51,993 nt of DNA from JAAZBA01 sp964461815 (GTDB taxonomy: Bacteria > Bacillota > Clostridia > Oscillospirales > QAMX01): positions 1 to 51,993 of the forward strand of contig CAYWVF010000020.1 of NCBI GenBank assembly GCA_964461815.1, read 5' to 3'. Positions 39,842 through 48,849 of the stretch are shown here, piece by piece; position 1 is the stretch's first letter; each line of letters opens with the position of its first letter. Both the position numbers and the translations under genes were made by a program. The notes under the pieces are model-generated. The model was given only the letters and a program-made list of their open reading frames with translations, did not search any database and had not been told where the DNA came from.

Positions 39842-40921
39842 ATGTTGGAAAAAGAACTTCTGAACAGAAAGCTGCCCGAGCTTCTTACAGCTCTTGACGG
39901 AATACCGATCACAAATGTTAACGAGTGGGAGCTACGCAGAGAGGAAATTAAAAAGATGCTCTCCAAAAACGAATACGGCTATCTTCCACCGCTTCCGGAA
40001 AGGCTTGAGTTTGAAACAGTCGAGGAAAATAAGCTCTATTGTGCAAGTAAGGCTATTTATAAAAAGATCATCTGTAAAGGTATTCTGAATGGTAAGGAAT
40101 TTTCATTCCCATTTGTGTATGTAAGTCCGGTAACGGACGGAAAGCATAAAGCATTTATCCATATCAATTTTCGCGATGCCGTTCCCGACCGCTATATGCC
40201 GACAGAAGAGATCATCGACAACGATTTTGTTATCGCATCCTTCTGCTACAACGATGTTACCACCGATGACAATGATTTTACAAACGGGCTTGCAGGTGTG
40301 ATATTCGAGGGCGGTAAGCGTGAGCCTACCTCCTGCGGCAAAATAATCATGTGGGCATGGGCAGCTATGCGTGTTATGGACTACTTATCGGCTCAGCCCG
40401 AGGTAGATGCTAAAAAGGTCTGCGTCTGCGGACATTCACGACTCGGTAAAACAGCTCTCGTTACGGCAGCATACGACGAACGCTTCGCACTGGCCTACTC
40501 CAACGATTCGGGGTGCAGCGGTGCAGCGATCAGCCGTGGCAAGGTAGGAGAATCGATTGAGGTAATTACCAGAGTATTTCCTTTCTGGTTCTGCGAAAAC
40601 TATCAGCAGTACAAAAACAGGGAATACGAAGCTGATTTCGATCAACACTTTCTACTCTCACTCATCGCACCGAGAAACCTTTACATCGCAAGTGCCGAGC
40701 TTGACGAGTGGGCTGATCCTAAGTCCGAGTTCTTATGTGCATTATCTGTCGCACCTGTCTACAAGCTCTACGGTCTCAGCGGACTCATTACCGAAGATCG
40801 CTACCCCGAGCTTGGAGAGAAGCTTCATGACGGTGCAACTGCATATCATGTGAGACGTGGTTCGCATTATTTCAGCCGTACAGACTGGTTGATGCTCATG
40901 GAATACTTTAAAAAGCTTTAG
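39842..40921 (+). CDS. CE15-like alpha/beta-hydrolase (glucuronoyl/acetyl esterase family)
   Basis: The 359-residue enzyme has the nucleophile motif VCGHSRLGKTALV (S199, with the R and K typical of CE15), a downstream acid in YIASAELDEWADPKSEF and the catalytic histidine in RRGSHYFSRTDW. CE15 members split the ester between lignin alcohols and 4-O-methyl-glucuronic acid on xylan; many gut homologues are annotated acetylxylan esterases. There is no signal peptide, which points to a cytoplasmic role on imported oligosaccharides. GAGGTGAG lies about 7 nt upstream. It is followed by an esterase remnant. Confidence 0.82.
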   Translation: MLEKELLNRKLPELLTALDGIPITNVNEWELRREEIKKMLSKNEYGYLPPLPERLEFETVEENKLYCASKAIYKKIICKGILNGKEFSFPFVYVSPVTDGKHKAFIHINFRDAVPDRYMPTEEIIDNDFVIASFCYNDVTTDDNDFTNGLAGVIFEGGKREPTSCGKIIMWAWAAMRVMDYLSAQPEVDAKKVCVCGHSRLGKTALVTAAYDERFALAYSNDSGCSGAAISRGKVGESIEVITRVFPFWFCENYQQYKNREYEADFDQHFLLSLIAPRNLYIASAELDEWADPKSEFLCALSVAPVYKLYGLSGLITEDRYPELGEKLHDGATAYHVRRGSHYFSRTDWLMLMEYFKKL

Positions 40922-40943
40922 AGTGTAAACACAGGTATCTATT

Positions 40944-41099
40944 ATGAGTAGACTGCTTCCATTGGGTGCAGACCATGTTCATCGTGATAGCTTTCATGCA
41001 GACTATGGTTTCGGAAGATATGCTCAAGCACTCACATTGTATAACACATCGCTTGCCAAAGCTGCATCAGATGTACTGAAATCCAATGACCTTATATGA
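40944..41099 (+). pseudogene. Remnant of an SGNH/DUF4886-type esterase, C-terminal end only
   Basis: A 51-codon frame, too short for an intact enzyme, encodes HRDSFHADYGFGRYAQALTL (residues 13-32). This resembles the catalytic Asp-x-x-His block and following helix of SGNH hydrolases of the DUF4886 kind (DGFHxxxGxGRYxxAxTWYE). There is no ribosome site and no N-terminal Ser block in the preceding sequence. I read it as the tail of a deleted gene left beside the CE15-like esterase. Confidence 0.55.
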
Positions 41100-41102
41100 A
41101 TT

Positions 41103-41146
41103 AAAAAGCTATAGAGGGATATCGTATCACCTCTATAGCTTTTTTT
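41103..41146. terminator. Bidirectional terminator between the esterase region and the AroD-like gene
   Basis: A 15-bp perfect stem (41103-41117 with 41130-41144) has A residues left and T residues right, so it can work in both directions. Confidence 0.9.
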
Positions 41147-41912
41147 AAAGCTGCCAATTCAAATTATCTCTTATAGCCTTTATTTTTCTTAATACCGGCT
41201 GCTCTATTGTATCACGTTCACTATGATGCTGTACACATAAATACATGCAAACGCCGAAGCTCGGGCCTATATATCTTATGATTTGTCCCTCTCCGCTGAC
41301 AAGAAACAGCAGTTTTTTATCAGTCATTTGCGTGATCTTTTGTATAATATCAATGTACTTCGGTATTTCATCCGGACTTTCTGCCCTATTGACGATCTTA
41401 ATGATATCAGCGCCCCTATCAATATGAGCCTTGGCAATCATCATGTTCTCTTCCAGCGTTGTACTTTTCATTGTATGACTTGACATAAGCACTTCACCGC
41501 CGCGACGATGTATTTCATCGATAAGCTCTTTCTGCTTTTGTATGGCTGTTTCATCCTCAGCCAATTCATAATACGGCGATCGTCCGAAATAATCTCCAAC
41601 AACATCACATAATGTTGCACCACAATCTACCGCTTGCAGCAAAAGTGCCGCACACTCGTCATCAGTAAATCCCTCATTATCACTGTTACGATAGCTTGTT
41701 ACATAAATCGGTCTACCACCACATGCATCAAAAATTTTTGTAATTATTTCGTTTGTACGGTATTTTCTTTCGAGCTGACAGAGCTGTATTCCCAACGCAT
41801 CTGCTCCATCTTCAATCGATGCTTTGATTTTTGTAATGAATGTCTCGGGCGTTGTACATTGTATCATCGCAGTTAATAAGGGCTTATCGTATTTTAAGAA
41901 TGTAGGTTTCAT
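41145..41912 (-). CDS. Divergent AroD-fold (type I dehydroquinate dehydratase-like) enzyme
   Basis: The 255-residue class I barrel keeps the type I dehydroquinase Schiff-base lysine K172 (ADIIKIVNRAES) and general base H146 (LMSSHTMKST). R74 and E80 stand in place of the usual R-x3-E-G-G, with one extra residue. The EWRVD strand reads ALGIQLCQLE, and the SAPGQ loop near the C-terminus is missing. A true AroQ is already encoded at 16.9 kb, so this protein may have another substrate, perhaps a product of the adjacent heparinase-type cluster. AGAGGTGG precedes the ATG, and it has its own promoter inside the end of the upstream gene. Confidence 0.75.
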   Translation of the reverse strand: MKPTFLKYDKPLLTAMIQCTTPETFITKIKASIEDGADALGIQLCQLERKYRTNEIITKIFDACGGRPIYVTSYRNSDNEGFTDDECAALLLQAVDCGATLCDVVGDYFGRSPYYELAEDETAIQKQKELIDEIHRRGGEVLMSSHTMKSTTLEENMMIAKAHIDRGADIIKIVNRAESPDEIPKYIDIIQKITQMTDKKLLFLVSGEGQIIRYIGPSFGVCMYLCVQHHSERDTIEQPVLRKIKAIRDNLNWQL

Positions 41913-41936
41913 ATTGCCACCTCTTTATTGTATCTC

Positions 41937-41976
41937 ATAATAAAAATGAATCCAGGCTATTCTGACTGAATTCATT
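41937..41976 (-). terminator. Terminator of the heparinase operon
   Basis: On the minus strand, AATGAATTCAG / CTGGATTCATT (41976-41966 with 41955-41945; one mismatch) is followed by TTTATTAT. Confidence 0.65.
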
Positions 41977-42002
41977 ATATACTATATTAACTTAAAAAGC
42001 AA
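41974..42002 (-). promoter_or_regulatory. Promoter of the AroD-like gene
   Basis: On the minus strand, TTGCTT (42002-41997), 17 bp and TATAAT (41979-41974). The predicted start near 41967 falls at the end of the left arm of the terminator hairpin. Confidence 0.65.
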
Positions 42003-42005
42003 TAT

Positions 42006-43709
42006 CTATCTTGCGGAGAACTCGATCACGATCCGATTATTGAATAATTTACCATGCTCATTCGACTGTGCAACTACCGCATAGTCGATCTTATTTTGGT
42101 CATTCATGACCGGGAGCAGCTCACATTTTATCACATCATCGGACGTCATTTTCATCAGATACTCATGTGTCAGCTGTGACAGAACATGCTTATCGTCCGA
42201 CATCTGAGTATCATTTCTGGCAAAGAACAGACGTGATTCCCACGATAGCTCTTTAGACGACTCTGCCTCGTCAGAGATCACTATCCTATCATTCTCGACC
42301 TGCACCGTGCGAACCCACTTATATGAAATGCCACCGTGCTTTACAGTGCTTGACGTGACGACAGTACCGTTTTCAGCATCGAACTCGACTATCTCAGGTT
42401 CGATCTCGCACCAAACATCGTCCAGCTCAGTGCAACGCACCACATTGTGTATCTTCGAAGACATCAGCGTAGTATAAAACTCCCACCTGTCGTAGCTACA
42501 GCAGCCTGCATCCACTATTACAGGAGCATCACCATAGAACAACAGCAGCTGCGGACGTCCCGAATGCTGATGACCTCCGAGCCATTCCATAGCATCCGCA
42601 AAAAGCGTGATCTTACCATTACGTATCACAGCGACTCGGCTGTCAGGGAAAAGAACGCTCCTTTTCTCACGTGGAAAATCAAGCGTGATATACTCCTCCG
42701 CACGTCTCATGTCTGCCTCAGCATCCATGCCGTAGGAGTCGGAGATCCTGAGGTTACGTCCCGACGGCGACATGCACTGATATAACCACTCGTACTGCTT
42801 TACAATGCACTCCTCTAGTCCGTCTATCATCTTGAGTCCGTTATTCTTTATCAGCAGTAACGCTTCAAGGTATAGCCTTACTATAAAGTGACTGTAGCTC
42901 GGGCTGTCCTCATTGCTTCCACCGTCATTGTAGATCGAGCCGCACATGTTCATCTCGACAGTATCACAGCCGATCTTTATTATCTCAGCCGCATTCTCAA
43001 ACTCTGGGAACATAGCTCCTGCCATTATCAGCACTACACCGATTTGCAGCACATGATTCTGCGCTTTGTTTCTTTTCAGCCTGTCGAGTGCCTCCAAATA
43101 CATGTGGTGCATGTGCAGCTCTACGAAATCATACAGATATTTCCATTCATCCTTACTGTACGGCGCATCCTGAAGCATAAACAGACCATGCAGCAGCGAC
43201 ATGGTACGCCATGCTACCTGCATATCTCGCCATACCATATCTGTTACAATATATGGTATCTCGGGATCAAACTCCTGATACGGATGCGCTTCATCCCATG
43301 CCTTTACGATTTTCAGCCATGCATCGGAATACCTCTTGTCGCCAGTTTTCAGGAACGCATGTGCAATAGGTATCGTCATGTAAAGCCTTTGCGGCCATAT
43401 CTGCCACTCGTATTTCTTTTTGAAGTCGGTATTCTCTACATACGCAAACGAGCTTTCCCAGTTGAACTCACCTTTGAAGCGGAACTCGTCAAAAAGCTTT
43501 CCTGACATCGTAAGCTCCAACAGTTCATCACCGTTCGTAGCTCCGAAGCGGTCATTTGCAAGCTGAAACGCACCGCCATCAAGCACAAGGTACGGGAAAA
43601 TATCATCATTTATCAGCTTTTCTCTCGAATAAGCATAATGTACAACGGTTTCCTTGCCAAATATTTCTTTACTGTAAGGCTTTATATACTCAGTGCCGCT
43701 TTTTAACAT
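42006..43709 (-). CDS. Heparinase II/III-family protein
   Basis: The 567-residue polysaccharide-lyase-type protein has an N-terminal alpha/alpha toroid (about 1-330; NHVLQIGVVLIMAG and EDSPSYSHFIV with candidate catalytic Asn/Tyr/His) and a C-terminal beta-sandwich beginning SVLFPDSRVAVIRNG and HQHSGRPQLLLFYGD, with DAGCCSYD. Families PL12, 15, 17 and 21 share this fold and cut glucuronate- or mannuronate-containing chains by beta-elimination. There is no signal peptide, so it probably acts inside the cell on imported oligosaccharides. GGAGG lies 9 nt upstream. It is 14 bp after the propeller gene. Confidence 0.88.
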   Translation of the reverse strand: MLKSGTEYIKPYSKEIFGKETVVHYAYSREKLINDDIFPYLVLDGGAFQLANDRFGATNGDELLELTMSGKLFDEFRFKGEFNWESSFAYVENTDFKKKYEWQIWPQRLYMTIPIAHAFLKTGDKRYSDAWLKIVKAWDEAHPYQEFDPEIPYIVTDMVWRDMQVAWRTMSLLHGLFMLQDAPYSKDEWKYLYDFVELHMHHMYLEALDRLKRNKAQNHVLQIGVVLIMAGAMFPEFENAAEIIKIGCDTVEMNMCGSIYNDGGSNEDSPSYSHFIVRLYLEALLLIKNNGLKMIDGLEECIVKQYEWLYQCMSPSGRNLRISDSYGMDAEADMRRAEEYITLDFPREKRSVLFPDSRVAVIRNGKITLFADAMEWLGGHQHSGRPQLLLFYGDAPVIVDAGCCSYDRWEFYTTLMSSKIHNVVRCTELDDVWCEIEPEIVEFDAENGTVVTSSTVKHGGISYKWVRTVQVENDRIVISDEAESSKELSWESRLFFARNDTQMSDDKHVLSQLTHEYLMKMTSDDVIKCELLPVMNDQNKIDYAVVAQSNEHGKLFNNRIVIEFSAR

Positions 43710-43723
43710 GGAAAAAGTCCTCC

Positions 43724-44926
43724 TTACTTGAGCTTTTCCCAGACATCCTCCATACGTATCCTGTAAATATGTCTGTGACCCTCATGCACGGAGTCAAAGG
43801 AGATCATCGAACCGTCACGGCTCCAGCGAGGATGCAGATCGCAACGCATGTCGATATCAGCAAGCTCTGTATGCGGTATCGTCAGGATACGTGCGAGGAG
43901 ATATGCTTTTTCCTTTTCAATATCATACAGGAACAGCTTTCTGTAGCCCTCATCGTCGGGATATGTATCGTTAAGAATATACTTTCTGTCGGGCGAGAAC
44001 GAGCAGTGACCGTCATCGGGCATCTCATTCTTCGGATCGTACTTTAGTACCTCGTGTGTCTTATCCTTGAACAGATAGCAGCCCCAAACGTGATCGCCGA
44101 ACGTATTAGCATAGATCATTACATGCTCAGGGTCACGCCAGTGCAGATGTGACGCAACATCATCCTGGAGCACGTACGGCTCACTACCGTCAATGTTAGC
44201 GGTGATCGTAAATGTACGCCAGCTTGACAACGGCTTATCCTCACGTCCACGGAACAGAGCAATAAAGCGTGTGCCGTCTGTGTTCAGATTGATATGATTT
44301 ACAAGATACTTCCATTTGTAGCGCATATCATCGTTCGTCATGTACGGCTTTGATATCTCGTACATATCGTCAAGCGAAAGTATAAGCTTAGATTCACCTG
44401 TGTCAAGGTCAACATAATATACACCGTCATCCTTAGGATGCAGCTCATTCTTCCACGGATCTTCAAGACCGGCATAGCCGTAGCCTGCACGGAACCAGTA
44501 AATACGTGGGAAGTTGATGGACAAAGCATGCTTTCCATCTGCGGTAACTGTAGCTACAGGCATCGGGATCAAGCGCTTCGCACCTGTTTTAACATTCTGG
44601 ATAATACTGCAATATGTACCCCAGCTCATCGAATTGTAGATAACTTCATCCTTGTGACCGTTTCTCCACTGGAACATAGAGCCCTGCTGGAAATTCCAGG
44701 CAAGCGTCTCGGCAAGTGGAATAAAGGTATTGTCACGCAGACGGATCATTCCTAGCTCTGCAACGTCGTATGCGGACTGCATGTGATTCATAAAGCCTAC
44801 ACGATGTGCAAGATGATATTCGAGATCATCGGAAAACGGCTGATTATCATAGTAGCCGTAAAAATAATGTGCCGGTTCACGTGTTAATCTTTCGATCGGA
44901 ACGAGTTGATCCATTAATGGACGCAT
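43724..44926 (-). CDS. TolB/WD40-like beta-propeller protein of a glycan cluster
   Basis: The 400-residue cytoplasmic protein is built of propeller blades of the PD40/TolB type, e.g. CSFSPDRKYILNDTYPD (near 315-331) and HPRWSRDGSMISFDSVHEG (near 368-386), plus VTADGKHALSINF. Oligogalacturonate lyases (PL22) and rhamnogalacturonan-type enzymes have such folds, but the PL22 active site is not recognised, so a lyase or binding role is open. It lies between the sugar-binding lipoprotein and the heparinase gene, which supports a role in the same degradation. AGAGGG lies 6 nt upstream. Confidence 0.75.
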   Translation of the reverse strand: MRPLMDQLVPIERLTREPAHYFYGYYDNQPFSDDLEYHLAHRVGFMNHMQSAYDVAELGMIRLRDNTFIPLAETLAWNFQQGSMFQWRNGHKDEVIYNSMSWGTYCSIIQNVKTGAKRLIPMPVATVTADGKHALSINFPRIYWFRAGYGYAGLEDPWKNELHPKDDGVYYVDLDTGESKLILSLDDMYEISKPYMTNDDMRYKWKYLVNHINLNTDGTRFIALFRGREDKPLSSWRTFTITANIDGSEPYVLQDDVASHLHWRDPEHVMIYANTFGDHVWGCYLFKDKTHEVLKYDPKNEMPDDGHCSFSPDRKYILNDTYPDDEGYRKLFLYDIEKEKAYLLARILTIPHTELADIDMRCDLHPRWSRDGSMISFDSVHEGHRHIYRIRMEDVWEKLK

Positions 44927-44957
44927 GTTTATCCCTCTTTCATAGTAAAATTTATAA

Positions 44958-44986
44958 ATATAGGGGAGGTTTAGCCTCCCCTATTA
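44958..44986 (-). terminator. Stem-loop between the binding-protein and propeller genes
   Basis: A perfect 11-bp stem with a 5-nt loop (AATAGGGGAGG-type arm) is followed on the minus strand by AT-rich sequence. It is probably a partial terminator or 3' protective stem that keeps binding-protein mRNA in excess. Confidence 0.65.
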
Positions 44987-45025
44987 TATCAGATTTTCAC
45001 ACTAAATTCAACTGATAGATTTTGA

Positions 45026-46678
45026 TTACTTAGCACCATAGATCGGAGCAAGCTCGTTGTACTGAGCGTTGTACTCATCGATGTATGTCTGACCGCCTGC
45101 TGCGAGCCAAGCTTCGATACCCTCATCAAGGTACTCTACCGGCTGCTGGCACATGCAGATAGCTTCTGTATATGTCAGGATAAGCTTATCAAGGTCAGAT
45201 ATCTTGCTTTCACTCTCTGTTCCTGCCCAGTTGTACGGGAACATATAGTCATAAGCCCTTACATTGTCAATTTTACCGGAGTAGCAGTTAACTGTAGCAT
45301 CATTTACGCACTTAATACCGCCCTCGAGAGGTCTCCAGTCCTTACAATAAAGACCGCCCGGAAGTCTGCAATAGCTTGCATAAACCTTTTCCTTACCGTC
45401 AGGAATCTTAACTGTATCGCCATTGTCTTCCCACTGAACGCCCGGGATACCGTAGTTACGAACTGCGTTACCTTCCTTTGTGCAGTAGTAGTCGATTATC
45501 TGGATGAAGCGTGCAACCTCTGCCTCGCTTGCCTGCTTGTTGAATACGATAGAACCGCCGTAGAGATTATGAGTCATTGCACCGCCCTGTCCGGACTCGC
45601 CTGCTGGAGAGGAGATGAAAATAGGATCGGCATCAGGATAAGCTGCAAGCAGATTACTTACACCGGAGTCGCCCTCACCATACCAGGTAAAGAACATACC
45701 TGCTTCACCCTGTGTAAATGCGGAGATAGATGTATCATAATTCAGCATTGTCTGGTTCGGATGTATATAGCCCTTTTCGTACCACTCAGCCATTTTTGCA
45801 AGATAATTCTTGAAATCGGGATGCATAAACTTAGGATAGAGTGTATCATCTGTATCGCTTATGGGCTGCCAGGAATCACCGTACGGGAGGAATGCGCTGA
45901 GGAGATACCAGTCATACTGCTGGAAGTTGCCGAACAATGCAACTGAACCGTATGTATCTGTCTGACCATTGCCGTCTGGATCGCCGTTACGGAAAGCATC
46001 CATTACAAGCTCAAGCTCATCGATCGTTGTCGGGAGCTCAAGACCTTCTGCGTTGAGCCAGTCCTGACGTACCCACAGACCTGTCTTAGCTTCACAGCCC
46101 TGCTCAGGAAGACCGTAAATCTGACCATCGTCCATTGTAGCATATGCCCAACATACAGGATCTGTACCTTCCATGATTACAGGAGCATTTTCTTTAAGCA
46201 GTTCGTCGAGCGGCCATATCCAGTCATTCTCATACTGTACCTGTAAGCACTGAGCATCGCCGTTGCCTGTAAGTCCGAAGGAAGCTGTAAACTTATCGCC
46301 TGCTGCCCACATAACACCGAGCTTTTCTTTACGAACGTCGGAAGCATAATTTATCCATTCAAAATCGCAATTAAATTTTTCTTCCATCCACTCGAAAACC
46401 TGATCGTCTTCGGCGGATTTGTTGTTCCAGTTGGTCCATACGAAGGAAAGCTCTACATGCTCGGAATCGTCGCCTGCATCGGGAGCATCATCCTTAGTAT
46501 CATCCTTCTTTTCTTCGTCCTTTTTATCGTCGGTCTTTTCTGTGTCTTCCTTATTGGATGTGCTTGCAGATGAAGACGAGCTGTCGTCCGTCGTCACATT
46601 GCTCTGACAGCCTGCGAAAAGGCCAACCAGGAGCATAAGGCACATCATAAGTGCTACTAAACTCTTTGTTTTCTTCAC
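45026..46678 (-). CDS. Extracellular sugar-binding lipoprotein of an LplA-type ABC importer
   Basis: The 550-residue family-1 solute-binding protein has a lipoprotein signal with lipobox LFAGC (cysteine C24), a Ser/Asp/Glu/Lys-rich linker (about 26-72) typical of large clostridial binding proteins, and then a two-lobed fold (QDWLNAEGLELPTTIDELE, YDWYLLSAFLPYGD). It captures an oligosaccharide outside the membrane for the two permeases encoded upstream. The start is GTG at 46678 with AGGAGG 9 nt before it. No ATPase gene is present in the window, so a shared MsmK-like ATPase must supply energy. Confidence 0.93.
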   Translation of the reverse strand: MKKTKSLVALMMCLMLLVGLFAGCQSNVTTDDSSSSSASTSNKEDTEKTDDKKDEEKKDDTKDDAPDAGDDSEHVELSFVWTNWNNKSAEDDQVFEWMEEKFNCDFEWINYASDVRKEKLGVMWAAGDKFTASFGLTGNGDAQCLQVQYENDWIWPLDELLKENAPVIMEGTDPVCWAYATMDDGQIYGLPEQGCEAKTGLWVRQDWLNAEGLELPTTIDELELVMDAFRNGDPDGNGQTDTYGSVALFGNFQQYDWYLLSAFLPYGDSWQPISDTDDTLYPKFMHPDFKNYLAKMAEWYEKGYIHPNQTMLNYDTSISAFTQGEAGMFFTWYGEGDSGVSNLLAAYPDADPIFISSPAGESGQGGAMTHNLYGGSIVFNKQASEAEVARFIQIIDYYCTKEGNAVRNYGIPGVQWEDNGDTVKIPDGKEKVYASYCRLPGGLYCKDWRPLEGGIKCVNDATVNCYSGKIDNVRAYDYMFPYNWAGTESESKISDLDKLILTYTEAICMCQQPVEYLDEGIEAWLAAGGQTYIDEYNAQYNELAPIYGAK

Positions 46679-46754
46679 TTTCGGGGTCCTCCTTATAAAA
46701 TTTATACTTAATCAATTTTCGAATATATCGATCAAAAATTGATAAAAGTCGTAA

Positions 46755-47648
46755 TTATTCCTTGACTGCGCCGAGCATGATGCCCTTTACAAAGTATTTT
46801 TGCATAAACGGGAAAAGTATAATAAGAGGAAGCACTGTTACAACAATGACCGAGCACTGAAGCTGTGTATTCGGCTTCGAAGATATCTCCGATGCATGTT
46901 GACCTGTAACCATATCGGAAAATCTGTTTGACTGCGTAAGCTGACGGAGAATACACTGTACCGGGAGCATTTTCTCATCGTTTACATACATATACGGTGT
47001 AAACCATGAATTCCAGTAGCCATCAAACAGGAAAACGCCTATTGTAATGAGTATCGGTATTGAGATCGGCACATATATTTGGAAGAATATACGAAGATCG
47101 TTTGCACCGTCGATCTTCGCACTTTCCTCCATTGATGGTGGAATAGATTCGAAGTATCGCATAAGAAGCATCGTATTATAGGTGCTTACAAGTCCCGGAA
47201 GTATCATTGCCCAGTATGTATCAATAAGACCGAGCCACTTTACTACGATGTAGGACGGTATCAAGCCGCCGCCGAACAGCATTGTGAATATCAAGCTTGC
47301 CTTGTATATCTTTACACCGGGCAAATGCTGCTTTGAGATCGCATATCCGAGCATCGCAGTGCAGAAAAGTCCCAGAGATGTACCTGCCACGGTAATTATG
47401 ATCGTATTTCCGTAGGCTCTTATGATTCCGGAGCTGGAATCGAGCATGATACCTACTGTACTGAAATCCAAGCCCTCAGTCGGCAGCAGCATCATTCCGT
47501 TTTTCGCTATCGCAGCTGTCGGAGACAATGCTGTCGAAAAGATGTAGAGCATCGGTATAAGTGTTATCAATGCGAACAGGATAAGAATTACAACGATAGC
47601 GGCGTGGAAAATACGTTCGCTGAATGAATCTTTGATCTTTGTAGCCAT
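46755..47648 (-). CDS. ABC sugar permease, LplC/YtcP type
   Basis: The 297-residue membrane protein has six helices and the cytoplasmic EAA loop EESAKIDGANDLRIFFQIYVP, where the G contacts the ATPase. It is the second permease of the pair; together with the gene upstream it forms the channel for the oligosaccharide bound by the lipoprotein. GGGAGG lies 8 nt upstream of the ATG. The gap to the next gene (46679-46754) holds a weak AT-rich inverted repeat. Confidence 0.94.
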   Translation of the reverse strand: MATKIKDSFSERIFHAAIVVILILFALITLIPMLYIFSTALSPTAAIAKNGMMLLPTEGLDFSTVGIMLDSSSGIIRAYGNTIIITVAGTSLGLFCTAMLGYAISKQHLPGVKIYKASLIFTMLFGGGLIPSYIVVKWLGLIDTYWAMILPGLVSTYNTMLLMRYFESIPPSMEESAKIDGANDLRIFFQIYVPISIPILITIGVFLFDGYWNSWFTPYMYVNDEKMLPVQCILRQLTQSNRFSDMVTGQHASEISSKPNTQLQCSVIVVTVLPLIILFPFMQKYFVKGIMLGAVKE

Positions 47649-47663
47649 ATTTCCAACCTCCCA

Positions 47664-48638
47664 CTAAAATATTCCGCGATGACCGAATTTTCTTATCAGT
47701 CTGTCCGATCCGACAATCAATATAACACTGATCACCGACTTGAACATGTTAACTGCTGTAGCAAATCCGTACTTTGAGTTCGTCATGCCCTCACGATACA
47801 CATACGTATCGATGATATCGGCAACTGACATTACCATTGTATTGTAGAGGTTGAATATCTGGTCGAAGCCTGCGCTGAGTATACTCGAAAGGTTTAAGAT
47901 GAATACAATTATCATTGTCGGTACTATGCACGGCAATGTCACGTACCATATCCTCTGTATTTTGGATGCACCGTCAATCTGTGCCGCTTCATAATATGTC
48001 GGGTCGATTCCCGAGATGGCAGCTACGTAAACGATCGTGCCCCAGCCTGTACTCTTCCAGAGATCGGATAAAATGAGCATCCATAGGAAGTTCTTCGGGA
48101 TCGTGAACACATTCAGGTTTGTTCCGAATGCTGCATTTATCACCTTTGTGATCGCACCTGTTGTCGGAGCAAGGAGCTGATATATCATCGACGCCACGAT
48201 GACCCATGACAGGAAGTGCGGTAAGTACGATACGCCCTGAACCACGTTTTTGAATTTCGTGGATCTGATCTCGTTTAGCATGAGTGCGATGATGATCGGC
48301 ATTGGGAAGCCTGTGATCATCTTCAATATGCTTATAACGAGTGTATTTCTCAAAACGTCCGTGAAGTAGATCGAGTTGAACATGATCTTGAAGTTCTCGA
48401 AGTTATTCCACGGTGAATTGAAGAATCCGGCTACACCTGAGCCTATTTTATAATCGGTAAATGCGATAGTAATACCGAACATCGGAAGATATGCAAACAG
48501 TAAGTAGAAGACCACAGCAGGTAATGTCATGAGATATAAGTATCTGCATTCCCACATCCTTTGACCAAGCGATGTGCGCCTACTCTTTTTTTCCTTTGTC
48601 GCAGCTAACGTTTTCAATATTACAACCGCCTTCTTCAT
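47664..48638 (-). CDS. ABC sugar permease, LplB/YteP type
   Basis: The 324-residue polytopic protein has an EAA loop EAAQIDGASKIQRIWYVTLP and the LplB-type N-terminal helix preceded by RRTSLGQRMWECRYLYLM. It is the first structural gene of the importer. The ATG at 48638 has no good ribosome site; a TTG seven codons in (48617) has AAGGCGG 8 nt upstream and could be the real start. An in-frame stop lies just before 48638. Confidence 0.92.
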   Translation of the reverse strand: MKKAVVILKTLAATKEKKSRRTSLGQRMWECRYLYLMTLPAVVFYLLFAYLPMFGITIAFTDYKIGSGVAGFFNSPWNNFENFKIMFNSIYFTDVLRNTLVISILKMITGFPMPIIIALMLNEIRSTKFKNVVQGVSYLPHFLSWVIVASMIYQLLAPTTGAITKVINAAFGTNLNVFTIPKNFLWMLILSDLWKSTGWGTIVYVAAISGIDPTYYEAAQIDGASKIQRIWYVTLPCIVPTMIIVFILNLSSILSAGFDQIFNLYNTMVMSVADIIDTYVYREGMTNSKYGFATAVNMFKSVISVILIVGSDRLIRKFGHRGIF

Positions 48639-48723
48639 AAACTGTGTTCATCTGAAACCTTTGATAATAAGCATCACTGATTTGCCCAAGAACTATTTCA
48701 ACATCTTGCCTTTGTATGTCTAT

Positions 48724-48752
48724 ATTATACATATCTTAATACTTTTTTTAAA
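48724..48752 (-). promoter_or_regulatory. Promoter of the ABC importer operon
   Basis: On the minus strand, TTTAAA (48752-48747), 17 bp and TATAAT (48729-48724). The poor -35 with a good -10 fits a promoter needing an activator such as the YesN-type regulator. Leader of about 80 nt. Confidence 0.6.
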
Positions 48753-48805
48753 TATGAATATTCTGAGTTTTGTTGTGTTTTTCTATACAATTTCATATTT
48801 TCATA

Positions 48806-48843
48806 ATATAAAATGGGAGTCATTCCCATATGGCTCCCATTTT
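48806..48843 (-). terminator. Terminator after the two-component system
   Basis: A perfect 10-bp outer stem (48810-48819 with 48834-48843) is followed on the minus strand by TTTTATATTAT. It separates yesM from the importer operon. Confidence 0.8.
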
Positions 48844-48849
48844 CGCTGC

